DNA of 64,000 nucleotides from Dryocosmus kuriphilus (GCA_038277395.1 CM076189.1:208360011-208424010), one strand, 5' to 3'; counted from the stretch's first letter, positions 44,097 through 54,964 are shown. Program-made: numbers and translations. The notes: generated from the sequence alone by a model not told the origin.

Positions 44097-44241
44097 CTGT
44101 TGTTTCTGTAGAGCAGCCATGTCTCCACAAACAGGCCCTAATCCAGTGAGCTCTGTATCTTTCCTTATTACCCACTCGATAAGCTCGCGCAAGGACAGCA
44201 GAAGTGCATTCCAGTGTTCTGTGTTGCTTTCCAATCGATTT
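44097..44241 (-). CDS. Dystrophin exon (first visible), spectrin-repeat rod
   Basis: A 145-nt exon with a TCTATTTTCAG acceptor and a GTATGA donor. It starts with the last base of a split codon, then 48 codons, ending in phase 0. The peptide includes NRLESNTEHWNALLLSLREL, IEWVIRKDTEL and GDMAALQKQQ. This matches the dystrophin/utrophin pattern W..L..SL.EL..WL..KD.EL....P.GGD..A.Q.Q, with both conserved Trp residues of a spectrin helix. It joins the exon at 24795-24918 to give QKQQ followed by DDHRGF. The preceding exon is to the right, outside the window. Identification is firm on sequence plus phase. Confidence 0.93.
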
Positions 44242-45100
44242 CTGAAAATAGAGGTGCTAAATTATTAAAATGTACGATACAATGTACACGGACATCAGAC
44301 AGTTTTCCATCAAATATGCCAGTTTCGGTTTTACATAATTTAATTTTAGCTATTCACTCCTCTGCTAGAATTTAAATTGTTAACTAATAATAGCAATAAT
44401 TAATTAGATATGCTTTATCCTGGGAGATGTTCAGTTAAATATTAAGATTCGTGGGAATGAACTCTCTAATTGTAAGTTTAATTTTCACAAAAACTTTTAT
44501 CATTTTACAAAAATATTTTCTAAATCTTCTCAAAAACAAAAACAATCTGAAATCTTTTTTTAGAGAATAAATAAGAAAAGCAAACTGCAATATTTAGAAT
44601 ATCGTTATGATTTCAATTATTTCACAAGGTAAGTTCCATCATGGTCGGTGAGATTGATCGTAAAGTGCCATTCAAATGTCTCTGGTTATGAGGTGAATCT
44701 AGGTGTGAGAAAAGCATTTACATTTTATGTCTTTCGCTTCTGCAACCAGTCACCAGATGTGTATTAAAGGGATTGGAGACACGATCAAAAGCAGAATAGA
44801 AAGGATAGTGGTCGGGATTTAGATTTATACTTTATTTGGGTGTACAGCTTCCTTTCCTTTTGTCCTTTAAGACCTTAGCAGCACGGTGCCTCCTATCGCA
44901 AAGGAACAGCCTTATATATATCCGAATATATTGAAGTTATTGTAAGCTCAATGAAAGTCTTGTGAAATTCCACGAGAAACCTGACACATTTCAGCGACTT
45001 TACCAAACTCTACCAACTTTTAGTCTTGGTTAAAATACACGTTATTCTGAAGAGATTGCATAATGCATGCTGCCGTAGAAGCATATTATAACATATATAA
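44242..45100. other. Non-repetitive intron upstream of the Dys exon
   Basis: About 860 bp without recognisable repeats. 44640-44920 is of higher complexity. No exon or RNA gene can be assigned. Confidence 0.45.
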
Positions 45101-45133
45101 TAAGGTGGCTCAAATAAAAAGAAATGTCTTTGA

Positions 45134-45525
45134 TCCATATAAAACCTATCCAGGTTATTTATTGATAACATGTATAATAACTTTTTGCAATCAGACTGAT
45201 TCCCTCGTGAGATTACCCATTAATACAGTATAAATATTTAAAATTGATGCTATTTAAATATAAAGAGAAATACAAGAAATTTATTTTTCTAATTGACTTT
45301 CATCAATTTGACTTCTTCTTACCATTTATTTTGTTTTATCTCTTCGTAATATAAAGATACTGTATTCTACCTTTAAAAAAATTTCTTGTATTTCTGTTTA
45401 TATTTTAACATCAATTCTTAATATTTATACTCTATTAATCGGTAATCTGATGAAGGAATCGGCCTGATTCCGAAACGTTATTGTACAAATGCACATGCTA
45501 TCAATAAATAGTCTGGATGAAGTCG
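45134..45525. mobile_element. Penelope-derived miniature palindrome with hammerhead motif
   Basis: The arms 45134-45290 and 45365-45525 are inverted copies. Landmarks in both are AGAAATACAAGAAATTT (and its complement), TATAAATATTTAAAATTGAT/ATCAATTCTTAATATTTATA, and a TTATCAATAAATA segment. Each arm holds a hammerhead-like core, intact in the right arm and mutated in the left. No protein is encoded. It looks like two head-to-head Penelope terminal repeats with nothing between, a non-autonomous derivative. Confidence 0.6.
45443..45485 (+). ncRNA. Hammerhead-ribozyme-like motif, non-Penelope-coding locus
   Basis: CTGATGA at 45447-45453, stem II GGAATC/GATTCC (six perfect pairs) around GGCCT, GAAA at 45472-45475, then CGTT. 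TAAT just upstream and ATTG just downstream can form a short stem I. As in the other two motifs, one extra purine precedes stem II and stem III is minimal. The inverted partner at about 45178-45220 has lost the core (CTCACGA; AAAAAG). Confidence 0.6.
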
Positions 45526-47009
45526 AAAAGTAAGATTTTCCTGATATGAATTAATTGTTGTTTCATAGACGTAAAATTATTGGAATAATTTACATCTCAA
45601 AGTTCTTTTTGATACACGTTTCTTTGATTTGTGGGGACCCCCCCCCCCCCCCCCCCCCCCGCTTCCATCTGGGGCACAAACAACTGCACTTTTCCTGAAT
45701 TTTTTGCATAACGACAAATCCTTCCCACGAGGGTCAAACTACCCCCAAACGTAAAAAATTGTATTTCCTCAAATGATATATTCAAAAAAAATTTCTTCTT
45801 AAAAAATCGTGAACAGACACTACACAAATTTTTTTCAATAATAAACTGTACAGTAGTGTTGGAAAAATACCCCTAGACATAAAAAAATCCCTTTTTAAGA
45901 CTTAAGCTCTTTGGTGTTTTTAGTTTAGACATTTCATGAATTTCAAACAGAATAATTACTATAAAAAATTTGGATACAAAACAGTTGTCCTAACCCACCC
46001 TTATGGATAAAAGACTACCCTTTTGAAGGTTTAATTGTAGATTTTTCTATTTAATTTAACACATTTCATAGAAATTATTTAGGAAGTGGTATTTGGAAAA
46101 AAATATTTAAATAAATGTGAATTGTATAGGAACACGAAGTTGAAAAGCACCCCTTCGTTTGAATACAATACTGTTATTATAACTCACTCTTACAGTCAAA
46201 AGAACCCCTTTTAAAGTTTATTGATAGATTTTCCTATTTCGTTTGGTAAATATTATATACGTGACTACTTATAAAATTTACACTTAAGATTTCAAATGGG
46301 TTATATTTTACCTACAAGGGTAGTTTAGGACTATTATGTATGTACATAATATTTTTTAGTATCTATTCCATTTGAAATACATGAAACCTCTACAAAAAAA
46401 AATTGCAAAGAGCTCAAAAATATATTTTTTGTCCTAAAAAAGGTTGTCTTCTTTTTTCTAAGGGACCTAAGGGTGATTTCAACTTTTCTACAGTTTTCCA
46501 TTTTATTACTTTTTTAGGGCAGGTTTATGATTTTCGATGAAAAAATTTTTTTTTTTAAATACATTATTTGAGGAAATACTATTTTTTATGTTTGAGGGTG
46601 GTCTGACCGCTGTGGGAATGTACTTGTTATCAAAAAAAATGTAGAGTTGGTTTTGCACCAAATGGAATTTTTTTGAGGGGGGGAGGGGGGGATGTTCTCA
46701 CAAATCAAAGAAACTTTTTTTCATTTGAGCCACCCTAATATATAAAGCGTACTACTGTAATTGCAAATTTTAATTACAGTTGTTAAAATATTCATATCCA
46801 CATATTTTTCCATATACTCCACTTTAAAAGTGTCCTTTAATCATAAAAAAATACAAGTGTCGTGCGCGACGGACTATAGTAACTTATCTTGACGTTTTTG
46901 GAAACTTCTTTGAAACAACTTAGGGCGCAATCATAAAGTTCTAGAGACTTCTCATAGGGCTGAAAATAAAGTTTGGAACTTTCTCTTTAAGATAGTCATA
47001 TTTAAAAAA

Positions 47010-48291
47010 ATCTGCCCGCTTTGCGGGCACATTCTCATCGCGCGCTTCGCGCGAAGTATGAGCGCGCCTGGGGCGCGCGTCTGTTGGCACTCGCGCTTCG
47101 CGCTCGACATTTGACTTGCGCTTCGCGCTCGATAGATTATTCACCTCGCGCTACGCGCTCGGTGTTTATGGATCGTATAAACCTTTAAATTAAAAATTCC
47201 AAAAGAAATTATTTTACTTAAGGCTCTATCGCCCTTAAGGAATACATTCTCGTCATGACACTCGCGCTTCGCGCTTGATAATTACATTTTTTAAAACACA
47301 TTGTAGATTGGTAAAGTTTTTTTGTGATTTTCCAAATTTCACAATAGAGGATTTTGATTCTTAAAAGTAAAACGATGAGTCTTATAAATAAATTTTGTAG
47401 CTCTTTCCAAGGTGAACAATTCTGCTTGTTAATATTTTCTCATATCTTGCATAGTTTTGCTGAAAAGTGGTTTTCTTTATATTTCATAGCATATTTCACG
47501 AATGACTCAAAAAATACGCGTCTGCTCAAAAAAATGGTAGAGAGCAAATTTGTAGATCTTTTTGAGGTGAACAACTTTGTTTCTTATTATTTTTCCGTAT
47601 CCTTCATAGTTTGGCGGGAAATTTGAAATTTCTAATTTTTAATAACGTTTTATCGATTAAAACAAAAACCGTGCATTTTATCAAAAAATGGTTGAAAACA
47701 AAATTTGAGGATCTTTTTAAATTGAACAACTTTGTTCTTTACCATTTTTTTGTATCTTGAATATTTTGTCGGGAAACCACAGTTTTTTAATTTTAAGAGC
47801 GTTTTCTTGATTAAAACAAAAACCGTTCATTTTATCGAAAAACGGTTAAGACAAAATTTGTAGATTTTTTTGAGATGAACAATTTTACTTTCTTACGTTT
47901 TTTTTGTATCTCTCATAGTTTAGTCGGAAAATGAATTTCTTGATTTTGTGTAAACCGTTTTTGATGGATAAAACCATAACCGTTGGTCAAAAACCGCTGC
48001 TTAACGAACTCGTCCTTTCTTTTTGGACCTTAAAGTAGTGTGCCAAAGCGCAATCCAATCCGATTAGTCCTTCGAAAGTTATCGTGGGAACAGACGACAA
48101 CGACAACGACAACGACGACAACGACGACAACGACAACGACGACAACAACGACGACAACGCCAACAGACAGACAGACACGGTCGTAAAAAAACCATTTTTT
48201 CGGATTCAGGAGGTCTTAAAACGTGGAGATTTCATGAAATCCGCGAAAGTCAAATTTTGCATAAATCTAATACCTTCTCTGATGAGAATGT
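47010..48291 (-). mobile_element. HINE-like element, full copy
   Basis: Full length, 1.28 kb, with hairpin end TGCCCGCTTTGCGGGCA, four internal ~150-bp repeats, a (GACAAC)n block at 48091-48165 and the end GATGAGAATGT (48281-48291). It faces the inverted copy 49834-51116 tail to tail, 1.5 kb apart, with a rosa-type mariner in the spacer. Confidence 0.75.
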
Positions 48292-48321
48292 AAAAATTTA
48301 TCCGTTGTTTATTTTGAACGA

Positions 48322-48405
48322 TAATAGGTTTTTGCTGCGCGCGCGTTTACTCACCACCCGGGCGGCGAAGTAATGACTGAGCGCGCGCGCAGCAAAATCC
48401 TATTA
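48322..48405. repeat. GC-rich hairpin (24-bp arms)
   Basis: AATAGGTTTTTGCTGCGCGCG (48323 on) is inverted as CGCGCGCAGCAAAATCCTAT (ending at about 48402), around a 35-nt GC-rich loop with ACCACCCGGGCGGCG. It lies in the spacer between two HINE-like copies, left of the mariner. It may be a minimal MITE. Confidence 0.55.
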
Positions 48406-48441
48406 CGGCTCAAGACAGGTGACGGAAACATTTTTTATGTA

Positions 48442-49744
48442 AAGGGTTTTTCAATAAGAGCGCTACAAAAGTTTTTTTAAATAAAACAAAAACGGTTTTG
48501 GATATCAATGAAATTCTTTATTCCTGTGAAAGTACATTTGATGCCATTATGTATGGAACTCGATTTCTTTTGCATGGCCACCACGGGCACGCTTGCAGAA
48601 GTCCAGACGCTGAACCCAATTTTCGACGGTTTTCAAGCATAAATCGGCCGATACTGCTGCAATTTCACGTTCGATATTCGTACGAAGTTCATCAATCGTC
48701 GCTGGCTTGTTGGCATAGACCATAGATTTGACGTAGCCCCACAGGAAATAGTCTAACGGCGTCAAATCGCACGACCGAGGCGGCCAATCGACAGGGCCAT
48801 TTCGTGAGATAACACGTTCACCAAACTTGGTTTTCAATAAATCGATTGTGACATGCGCTGTGTGGCTTGTGGCGCCGTCCTGTTGAAACCACATATTGTC
48901 CAAGTCCATATCATCCAATTCGGGCCAAAAATATTCGGTTATCATTGAGCGGTAGCGATTCCCATTCACAGTAACGTGCCGGTCTTGATCATCACGGAAG
49001 AAGTACGGCCCAATGACGCCGCCGACCCATAAACCGCACCAAACCGTAATTTTTTCGGGATGCAATGGTGACTCATGGAGTACGTGTGGATTGCTGGCTG
49101 ACCAATAACGCATATTTTGCTTATTGACGAAGCCATTCAGCCAGAAATGAGCCTCATCGCTGAAGATGATTTTTCGATGAAAATCCGGATCATTTTCAAA
49201 TTGTTGCTCAGCCCAATTTACGAACATACGACGCTTCTGGTGGTCAAGCGGCTTCAGTTCTTGCGTTAATTTGATCTTGTAAGGATGTAGGCCAAGATCT
49301 TTTCGCAAAATTCGCCACAACGACGTCACAGAGATGCCCAACGCTTGAGAACGACGTGTGAGAGACTGATTTGAATCTTCCGCAATTGATGCGCTAGCGG
49401 CAGCAATATTCTCAACACTACGCGCACTTCTTTGTCTCACTGGCACGGGAACATTTTCTACTGAGCCTGTGGATTCAAATTTTTCCACTAGACGCTCAAT
49501 TGTTGATCTGGCAGGACGATTATGACGACCATAAATTGTACGTAGCGCTCTTAAAGTTTTGACCACTGACTCCGAATTTTGGTAGTAAATTTTAATAATT
49601 TCGACTCGTTGTTGGATCGTATATCTTTCCATGATGAAATGGCAAACCTTACTGAAGATAAATGTCAAGAGAGGGGGAAAAAATATGGCGTCGTTTGCTG
49701 TCCCTATCGGTCTACTTTTGTAGCGCTCTTATTGAAAAACCCTT
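48442..49744 (-). mobile_element. Intact rosa-type mariner transposon (DD41D)
   Basis: 1303 bp with perfect 30-bp terminal inverted repeats (AAGGGTTTTTCAATAAGAGC, then GCTACAAAAG after a C) and TA duplication (48440-48441, 49745-49746). It has a single uninterrupted transposase gene. Perfect ends and an open frame imply a recent insertion. It sits between two HINE-like copies, in a spacer of about 240 bp. Confidence 0.92.
48547..49668 (-). CDS. Rosa-type mariner transposase
   Basis: 373 codons, uninterrupted. The enzyme cuts and pastes its own element through a DDD catalytic triad. The N-terminal part has two helix-turn-helix regions (about residues 18-65 and 100-125) for TIR binding. Catalytic Asp residues are D171 (FSDEAHFWL), D264 (FQQDGATSHTA) and D306 (TPLDYFLWG). 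D264 and D306 are separated by 41 residues, the DD41D signature of the rosa group within Tc1/mariner. WPPRSCDLTPLD and YFLWGYVKSMVY are family-typical. Met13 (MERYTIQQ, at 49632) is the likelier start, as the first 12 residues are not conserved-looking. All catalytic residues are present, so it may be functional. Confidence 0.93.
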   Translation of the reverse strand: MTFIFSKVCHFIMERYTIQQRVEIIKIYYQNSESVVKTLRALRTIYGRHNRPARSTIERLVEKFESTGSVENVPVPVRQRSARSVENIAAASASIAEDSNQSLTRRSQALGISVTSLWRILRKDLGLHPYKIKLTQELKPLDHQKRRMFVNWAEQQFENDPDFHRKIIFSDEAHFWLNGFVNKQNMRYWSASNPHVLHESPLHPEKITVWCGLWVGGVIGPYFFRDDQDRHVTVNGNRYRSMITEYFWPELDDMDLDNMWFQQDGATSHTAHVTIDLLKTKFGERVISRNGPVDWPPRSCDLTPLDYFLWGYVKSMVYANKPATIDELRTNIEREIAAVSADLCLKTVENWVQRLDFCKRARGGHAKEIEFHT

Positions 49745-49833
49745 TATAACTCTGTCTTAAAGAAAAAGGTTCATACATTAAGGGGCATGACCACGGTAGC
49801 GGGTATAAAATGATGGGCATATTAAAAATTTTT

Positions 49834-51116
49834 ACATTCTCATCAGAGAAGGTATTAGATTTATGCAAAATTTGACTTTCGCGGATTTCATGAAATCTCC
49901 ACGTTTTAAGACCTCCTGAATCCGAAAAAATGGTTTTTACGACCGTGTCTGTCTGTCTGTTGGCGTTGTCGTCGTTGTCGTTGTCGTTGTCGTCGTTGTC
50001 GTTGTCGCCTGTTCCCACGATAACTTTCGAAGGACTAATCGGATTGGATTGCGTTTTGGCACACTTCTTTAGGGTCCAAAAAGAAAGGACGAGTTCGTTA
50101 ACCAGCGGTTTTTGACCAACGGTTATGGTTTTATCCATCAAAAACGGTTTTCACAAAATCAAAAAATCCATTTACCGGCTAAACTATCAGAGATACAAAA
50201 AAAACGTAAGAGAGTAAAATTGTTCATCTCAAAAAAATCTACAAATTTTGTCTTAACGGTTTTTTGATAAAATGAACGGTTTTTGTTTTAATCAAGAAAA
50301 CGCTATTAAAATTAAAAAACTGTGGTTTCCCGCCAAAATATTCAAGATAACAAAAAATGGTAAAGAAGAAAGTTGTTCAATTTAAAAAGATCTACAAATT
50401 TTGTTTTTAACCATTTTTTCATAAAATGCACGGTTTTTGTTTTAATCGATAAAACGTTATTAAAAATTAAAGATTTCAAATTTTCCGCCAAACTATGGAA
50501 GATACGGAAAAATAATAATAAACAAAGTTGTTCGCCTCCAAATTGTCTACAAATTTGCTCTCTATCATTTTTTTGATCAGACGCGTAGTTTTTGAGTTAT
50601 TCGTGAAATATGTTATGAAATATAAAGAAAACCACTTTTCAGCAAAACTGTGCAAGATATGAGAAAATATTAACAAGCAGAATTGTTCACCTTGGAAATA
50701 GCTACAAAATTTATTTATAAGACTCATCGTTTTACTTTTAAGAATCGAAATCCTGTATTGTAAAAATTTGGAAAATCAAAAAGAGCTTTACCAATCTATA
50801 ATGTGTTTTAAAGAAACGTAATTATCGAGCGCGAAGCGCGAGTATCATGATGAGAATGTATTCCTTAAGGGCGATAGAACCTTAAGTAAAATAATTTCTT
50901 TTGTAATTTGTAATTTAAAGGTTTATACGATCTATAAACACCGAGCGCGTAGCGCGAGGTGAATAATCTATCGAGCGCAAAGCGTGAGTGCCGTAAATAA
51001 CGTATCGAGCGCGAAGCGCGAGTGCCAACAGACGCGCGCCCTAGGCGCGCTCATACTTCGCGCGAAGCGCGGCGCGCGTAGCGCGCGATGAGAATGTGCC
51101 CGCGCAGCGGGCAGAT
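49834..51116 (+). mobile_element. HINE-like element, full copy in opposite orientation
   Basis: It starts ACATTCTCATCAGAGAAGG, has its microsatellite at 49965-50010 and four internal repeats, and ends in the GC-rich block and hairpin TGCCCGCGCAGCGGGCA followed by GATTTTT. The 145-codon frame 49704-50141 on the minus strand is repeat-derived. Its hairpin end faces that of the copy at 51319-52582 across about 200 bp. Confidence 0.75.
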
Positions 51117-51318
51117 TTTTTTTTGTATAAAAAAGTAATTTATTTATAAAACTAACTACAGATCTATTTAGTTTAAATATCAAGCTAATAAAGAATATTC
51201 TTTTTTTTTCAAATACAAAATGTCCGGCTACTGCTATTTGTTTTTGATATTTTTTTTGAGACGCTCCGCAGCCTGAAATTTGGCATCCACAATTTTTGAC
51301 CCAGAACAAAACGAAAAA

Positions 51319-52582
51319 ATCTGCCCGCCTCGCGGGCACATTCTGATCACGCGCTTCGCGCGAAGTATGAGCGCGCCTAGGGCGCGCGTCTGTTGACACT
51401 CGCGCTTCGCGCTCGATACGTTATTTACGGCAATCGCGCTTCGCGTTCGATGGATTATTCACCTCGCGCTACGCGCTCGGTGTTTATGGATCGTATAAAC
51501 CTTTAAATTAAAAATTCCAAAAGAACTATTTTACTTAAGGCTCTATCGCCCTTAAGGAATACATTCTCATCATGACACTCGCGCTTCGCGCTCGATAATT
51601 ACATTTTTTTAAAAGACATTGTAGATTGGTAAAGTTTTTTTGTGATTTTCCAAATTTTCACAATACAGGTTTTCGATCCTTAAAAGTAAAAAGATGAGTC
51701 TTATATATAAATTTTGTAGTTCCTTCCAAGGTGAACAATTCTGCTTGTTAATATTTTCTCATATCTTACATAGTTTTGCTGAAAAGTGGTTTTCTTTATA
51801 TTTCATAACATATTTCACGAATAACTCAAAAAGTACGCATCTGTTCGAAAAAATAATAGAAAGCAGATTTGTAGAACTGTTTGAGCTGAACAACTTTGTT
51901 TATTATTATTTTTCCGTATCTTGCATAGTTTGGCGGAAAATTTGAAAATATTGATTTTTAATAACGTTTTATCGATTAAAACAAAAACCGTGCATTTTAT
52001 GAAAAAATGTTTAAAACAAAATTGGTAGATATTTTTGAATTGAACAACTTTGTTCTTTACCAATTTTTTGTATCTTGAATATTTTGGCGGGAAACTAGAG
52101 TTTTTTAATTTTAATAGCGTTTTGTTGATTAAAACAAAAACCGTTCATTTTATCAAAAAACGGTTAAGACAAAATTTGTAGATTTTTTTGAGGCGAAACA
52201 ATTTTACTTTCTTACATTTTTTTTGTATCTCTCATAGTTTAGCCGGAAAATGGATTTTTTGATTTGGTGAAAACCGTTTTTGATGGATAAAACCATAGCT
52301 GTTGGTCAAAAACCGCTGGTTAACGAACTCGTCCTTTCTTTTTACCCCTTAAATAAGTGTACCAAAGCGCACTCCAATCCGATTAGTCCGTCGAAAGTTA
52401 TCGCGATCACAGACGACGACAACGACAACGACAACGACGACAACGACGACAACAACAGAGAGACAGACACGGTCGTAAAAACCGTTTCTTTCTGACTCAG
52501 GGGGTCTCAAAACGTGGAGATTTCATAAAATCCGCGAAAGTCAAATTTTACATAAATCTAATACCTTCTCTGATGAGAATGT
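51319..52582 (-). mobile_element. HINE-like element, full copy
   Basis: Hairpin TGCCCGCCTCGCGGGCA at the left, GC-rich block, four internal repeats, a short microsatellite (52410-52460) and the end TCTGATGAGAATGT (to 52582). The subterminal repeat at the hairpin side is ACATTCTGATC, one change from the consensus. Confidence 0.75.
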
Positions 52583-53089
52583 AAAAAATCTCTTTAATCT
52601 ACATAAGAATACCTACAGAAGTAGGTACGGAATTTTAAAAATATTGATTGTTTCGAAAACGGTAGGCATTTATTTGAAGTTAACAGGTGAATTTCCAGTG
52701 AAAAATTTCGTATAAAACCACTCATAAAATGGAAATTTTTTAATTAATAAAAAATTCCATATCTGCGAAATGCAATTAGAAAGATGATTTCAAAACTTGA
52801 AGTCAATCGGACAAAAATTGCCGAAGTTATTTATCACGCCAATTAGAAAACACTGTTTTAAGAAAAACGCGTTTAAAGTTTTACAAAAAGAGAGACGCAA
52901 CTGAACAGCCGTAGGTAGGCTTACGCTATATGCTCAGTCGGTAAAAAAAAAATTTTTCGCTATAAATCGAATAGTAACTTATTTTTATTATCATTTTGGT
53001 CCCACGATTTTAACATTGGATTGTATGCCAAAAGGTACCTTATGATAGGATATTAGTTACCGGGAAGTTTTAGCCTGAGGTGACAATTA
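52583..53089. other. Intron spacer, nothing recognised
   Basis: Moderate-complexity AT-rich DNA. No gene, RNA gene or repeat with another copy in the window could be assigned. Confidence 0.45.
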
Positions 53090-53382
53090 GTAAATGTGGC
53101 TCAAAACATGTGTTTTGTGTCACTTCGATGTTTCGAAATCACCTATTCTAAAGTTTTTTGGGTCGTTGAACACGAATCTGAAGTCAGATTTTCAAAATTC
53201 AAAATGTCTGATTCAACTATAGCGGACCATATATTTTAAAAGTACTTTAATTATCGCAGAATCCTGTTTGGTAGCTCAAGATTAATTTTTCTTAGATTTT
53301 TAGGGTCGCTGAACACGAATCTGAAGTCATAATTTCGAAACTAAAAATGGCTGATCCAATATGGCGGAACATATCTTAAAAA

Positions 53383-54599
53383 ATCTGCCCGCTTCGCGGG
53401 CACATTCTCCTCCCGCGTTTCGCGCGAAATATGAGCGCGCCTAGGGCGCGCGTCTATTGGCACTCGGGCTTCGCGCTCGAGAGATTATTCACCTCACGCT
53501 ACGCGCTCGGTATTTATGGATCGTATAAACCTTTAAATTAAAAATTACAAAAGAAATTATTTTACTTAAGGCTCTATCGCCCTTAAGGAATACATTCTCA
53601 TCATGACACTCGCGTTTCGCGCTCGATAATGACATTTTTTTAAAACACATTCTAGATTGGTAAAGTTTTTTTGTGATTTTCCAAATTTTCACAATGAAGG
53701 ATTTCGATTCTTAAAAGTAAAACGATGAGTCTTATAAATAAATTTTGTAGCTCTTTCCAAGGTGAAGAATTCTGCTCGTTAATATTTTCTCATATCTTGC
53801 ATAGTTTTGCTGAAAAGTGGTTTTCTTTATATTTCATAACATATTTCACGAATAACTCAAAAACTACGCGTCTGCTCAAAAAAATGATAGAGAGCAAATT
53901 TGTAGATCTTTTTGAGGTGAACAACTTTGTTTATTATCACTTTTTTGTATCTTGCATGGTTTGACGGGAAATTTGAAAATATTGATTTTTAATAACGTTT
54001 TATCGATTAAAACAAAAACCGTGCATTTTATCAAAAAATGGTTTTAAAAAATTTGTAGATCTTTTTCAATTAAATAACTTTGTTCTTAACCATTTTTTTC
54101 TATCTTGAATATTTTGGCGGGAAACCAGAGTTCTTTAATTTTAATAGCATTTTCTTAATTAAAACAAAAACCGTTCATTTAATCAAAAAACGGTTAAGAC
54201 AACATTTTTAGATTTTTTTGAGATGAAAAATTTTACTTTCTCAATTTGTATCTCTCATAATTTAGCCGGAAAATGGATGTTTTGATTTTGTGAAAAAAGT
54301 TTTTAATAGATAAAACCATAACCGTTGGTCAAAAACCGCTGGTTAACGAACTTGTCCTTTCTTTTTACCCCTTAAAGAAGTGTACCAAAGCGCAATCCAA
54401 TCCGAATAGTCCTTCGAAAGTTATCGTGGGAACAGTCTCCAACGACAACGACGACGTCGACAACGACGACAACAGACAGACACCGTCGTAAAAAACCGTT
54501 TTTTTTTTCGGATTCAGGAGGTCTCAAAACGTGGAGATTTCATGAAATCCGCGAAAGTCAAATTTTACATAAATTTAATACCTTCTCTGATGAGAATGT
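53383..54599 (-). mobile_element. HINE-like element, best-defined copy (insertion into a repeat)
   Basis: Reference copy for the family; strand is given so that the hairpin is the 3' end. Left to right: ATCTGCCCGCTTCGCGGGCA (hairpin); ACATTCTC; blocks of CGCGCTTCGCGCTCG; a second internal ACATTCTCATCATGACACTC; four diverged internal repeats of about 150 bp (53740-54300) each with TTTGTAGAT...TTTGAGGTGAACAA...TATCTTGCATAGTTT; a conserved GTTGGTCAAAAACCGCTGGT segment; (GACAAC)n; and GTGGAGATTTCATGAAATCC then GATGAGAATGT. Flanks read CATATCTTAAAA before and AAAAGTATTTTAATTATC after. These rejoin as the repeat unit CATATATTTTAAAAGTACTTTAATTATC seen at 53229-53255, so this is a true insertion at a T/A-run site. 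It encodes no protein. Structure resembles DINE-1/HINE elements (Helentron-derived). Confidence 0.7.
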
Positions 54600-54964
54600 A
54601 AAAAGTATTTTAATTATCGGGAAATCTTGTTTGGTGGCTCGAAATTACCTGCATTTAGGTTTTTAAGTTCGCTGAACACGAATATGAAGTTATAATTTCA
54701 AAATTCAAAATTGGCTTTTGTTGGGTTTTTAATAGTGGTGTGCATTTGATATATTCGAATTGAGCGGGATCGAATTTTTCGATTCGACAACCGAACAGCG
54801 CTATTTCAAATGAATTTTATTTCTTAGCTAACGGAACAATTTAGCTTTCGAGAAATCCTACTTTCAAACTGATTTGAGTAGCTTTGGATTTTTCTCAAAT
54901 TAAACTCAGTTTTGAAAAATACAATGTTCCGAGCACACCCGAATGGGTTCTAATTTGCACCTGA

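Larger units (their letters stand above)
45101..46738. mobile_element. Large foldback element, TIR GGTGGCTCAAAT
   Basis: The left end GGTGGCTCAAATAAAAAGAA and the minus-strand right end TAGGGTGGCTCAAATGAAAA are inverted. Both are followed by TTTCTTTGATTTGTG and then a C run (23 C at 45638-45660; on the right, two short G runs near 46678-46690). Inner segments (CTCAAATRATRTATT, ATTTCAAAYRGAATA) continue the symmetry. The left terminal repeat is interrupted by a Penelope-derived palindrome (45134-45525). TA-rich flanks prevent calling the target duplication. Confidence 0.6.

Noticed and set aside
44942..45130. Additional dystrophin exon just upstream of 44241
   Set aside because: No acceptor/donor pair or rod-like peptide was found.
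49704..50141. 145-residue protein with Asp-Asn repeats, and similar frames in other HINE-like copies
   Set aside because: The frame is not maintained across copies and is dominated by the (GACAAC)n microsatellite; no start context or domain.
53383..54599. Canonical Helitron
   Set aside because: No CTRR 3' end was found; the hairpin end finishes GATTTTT and inserts at a T/A run, which fits the Helentron-derived group better.
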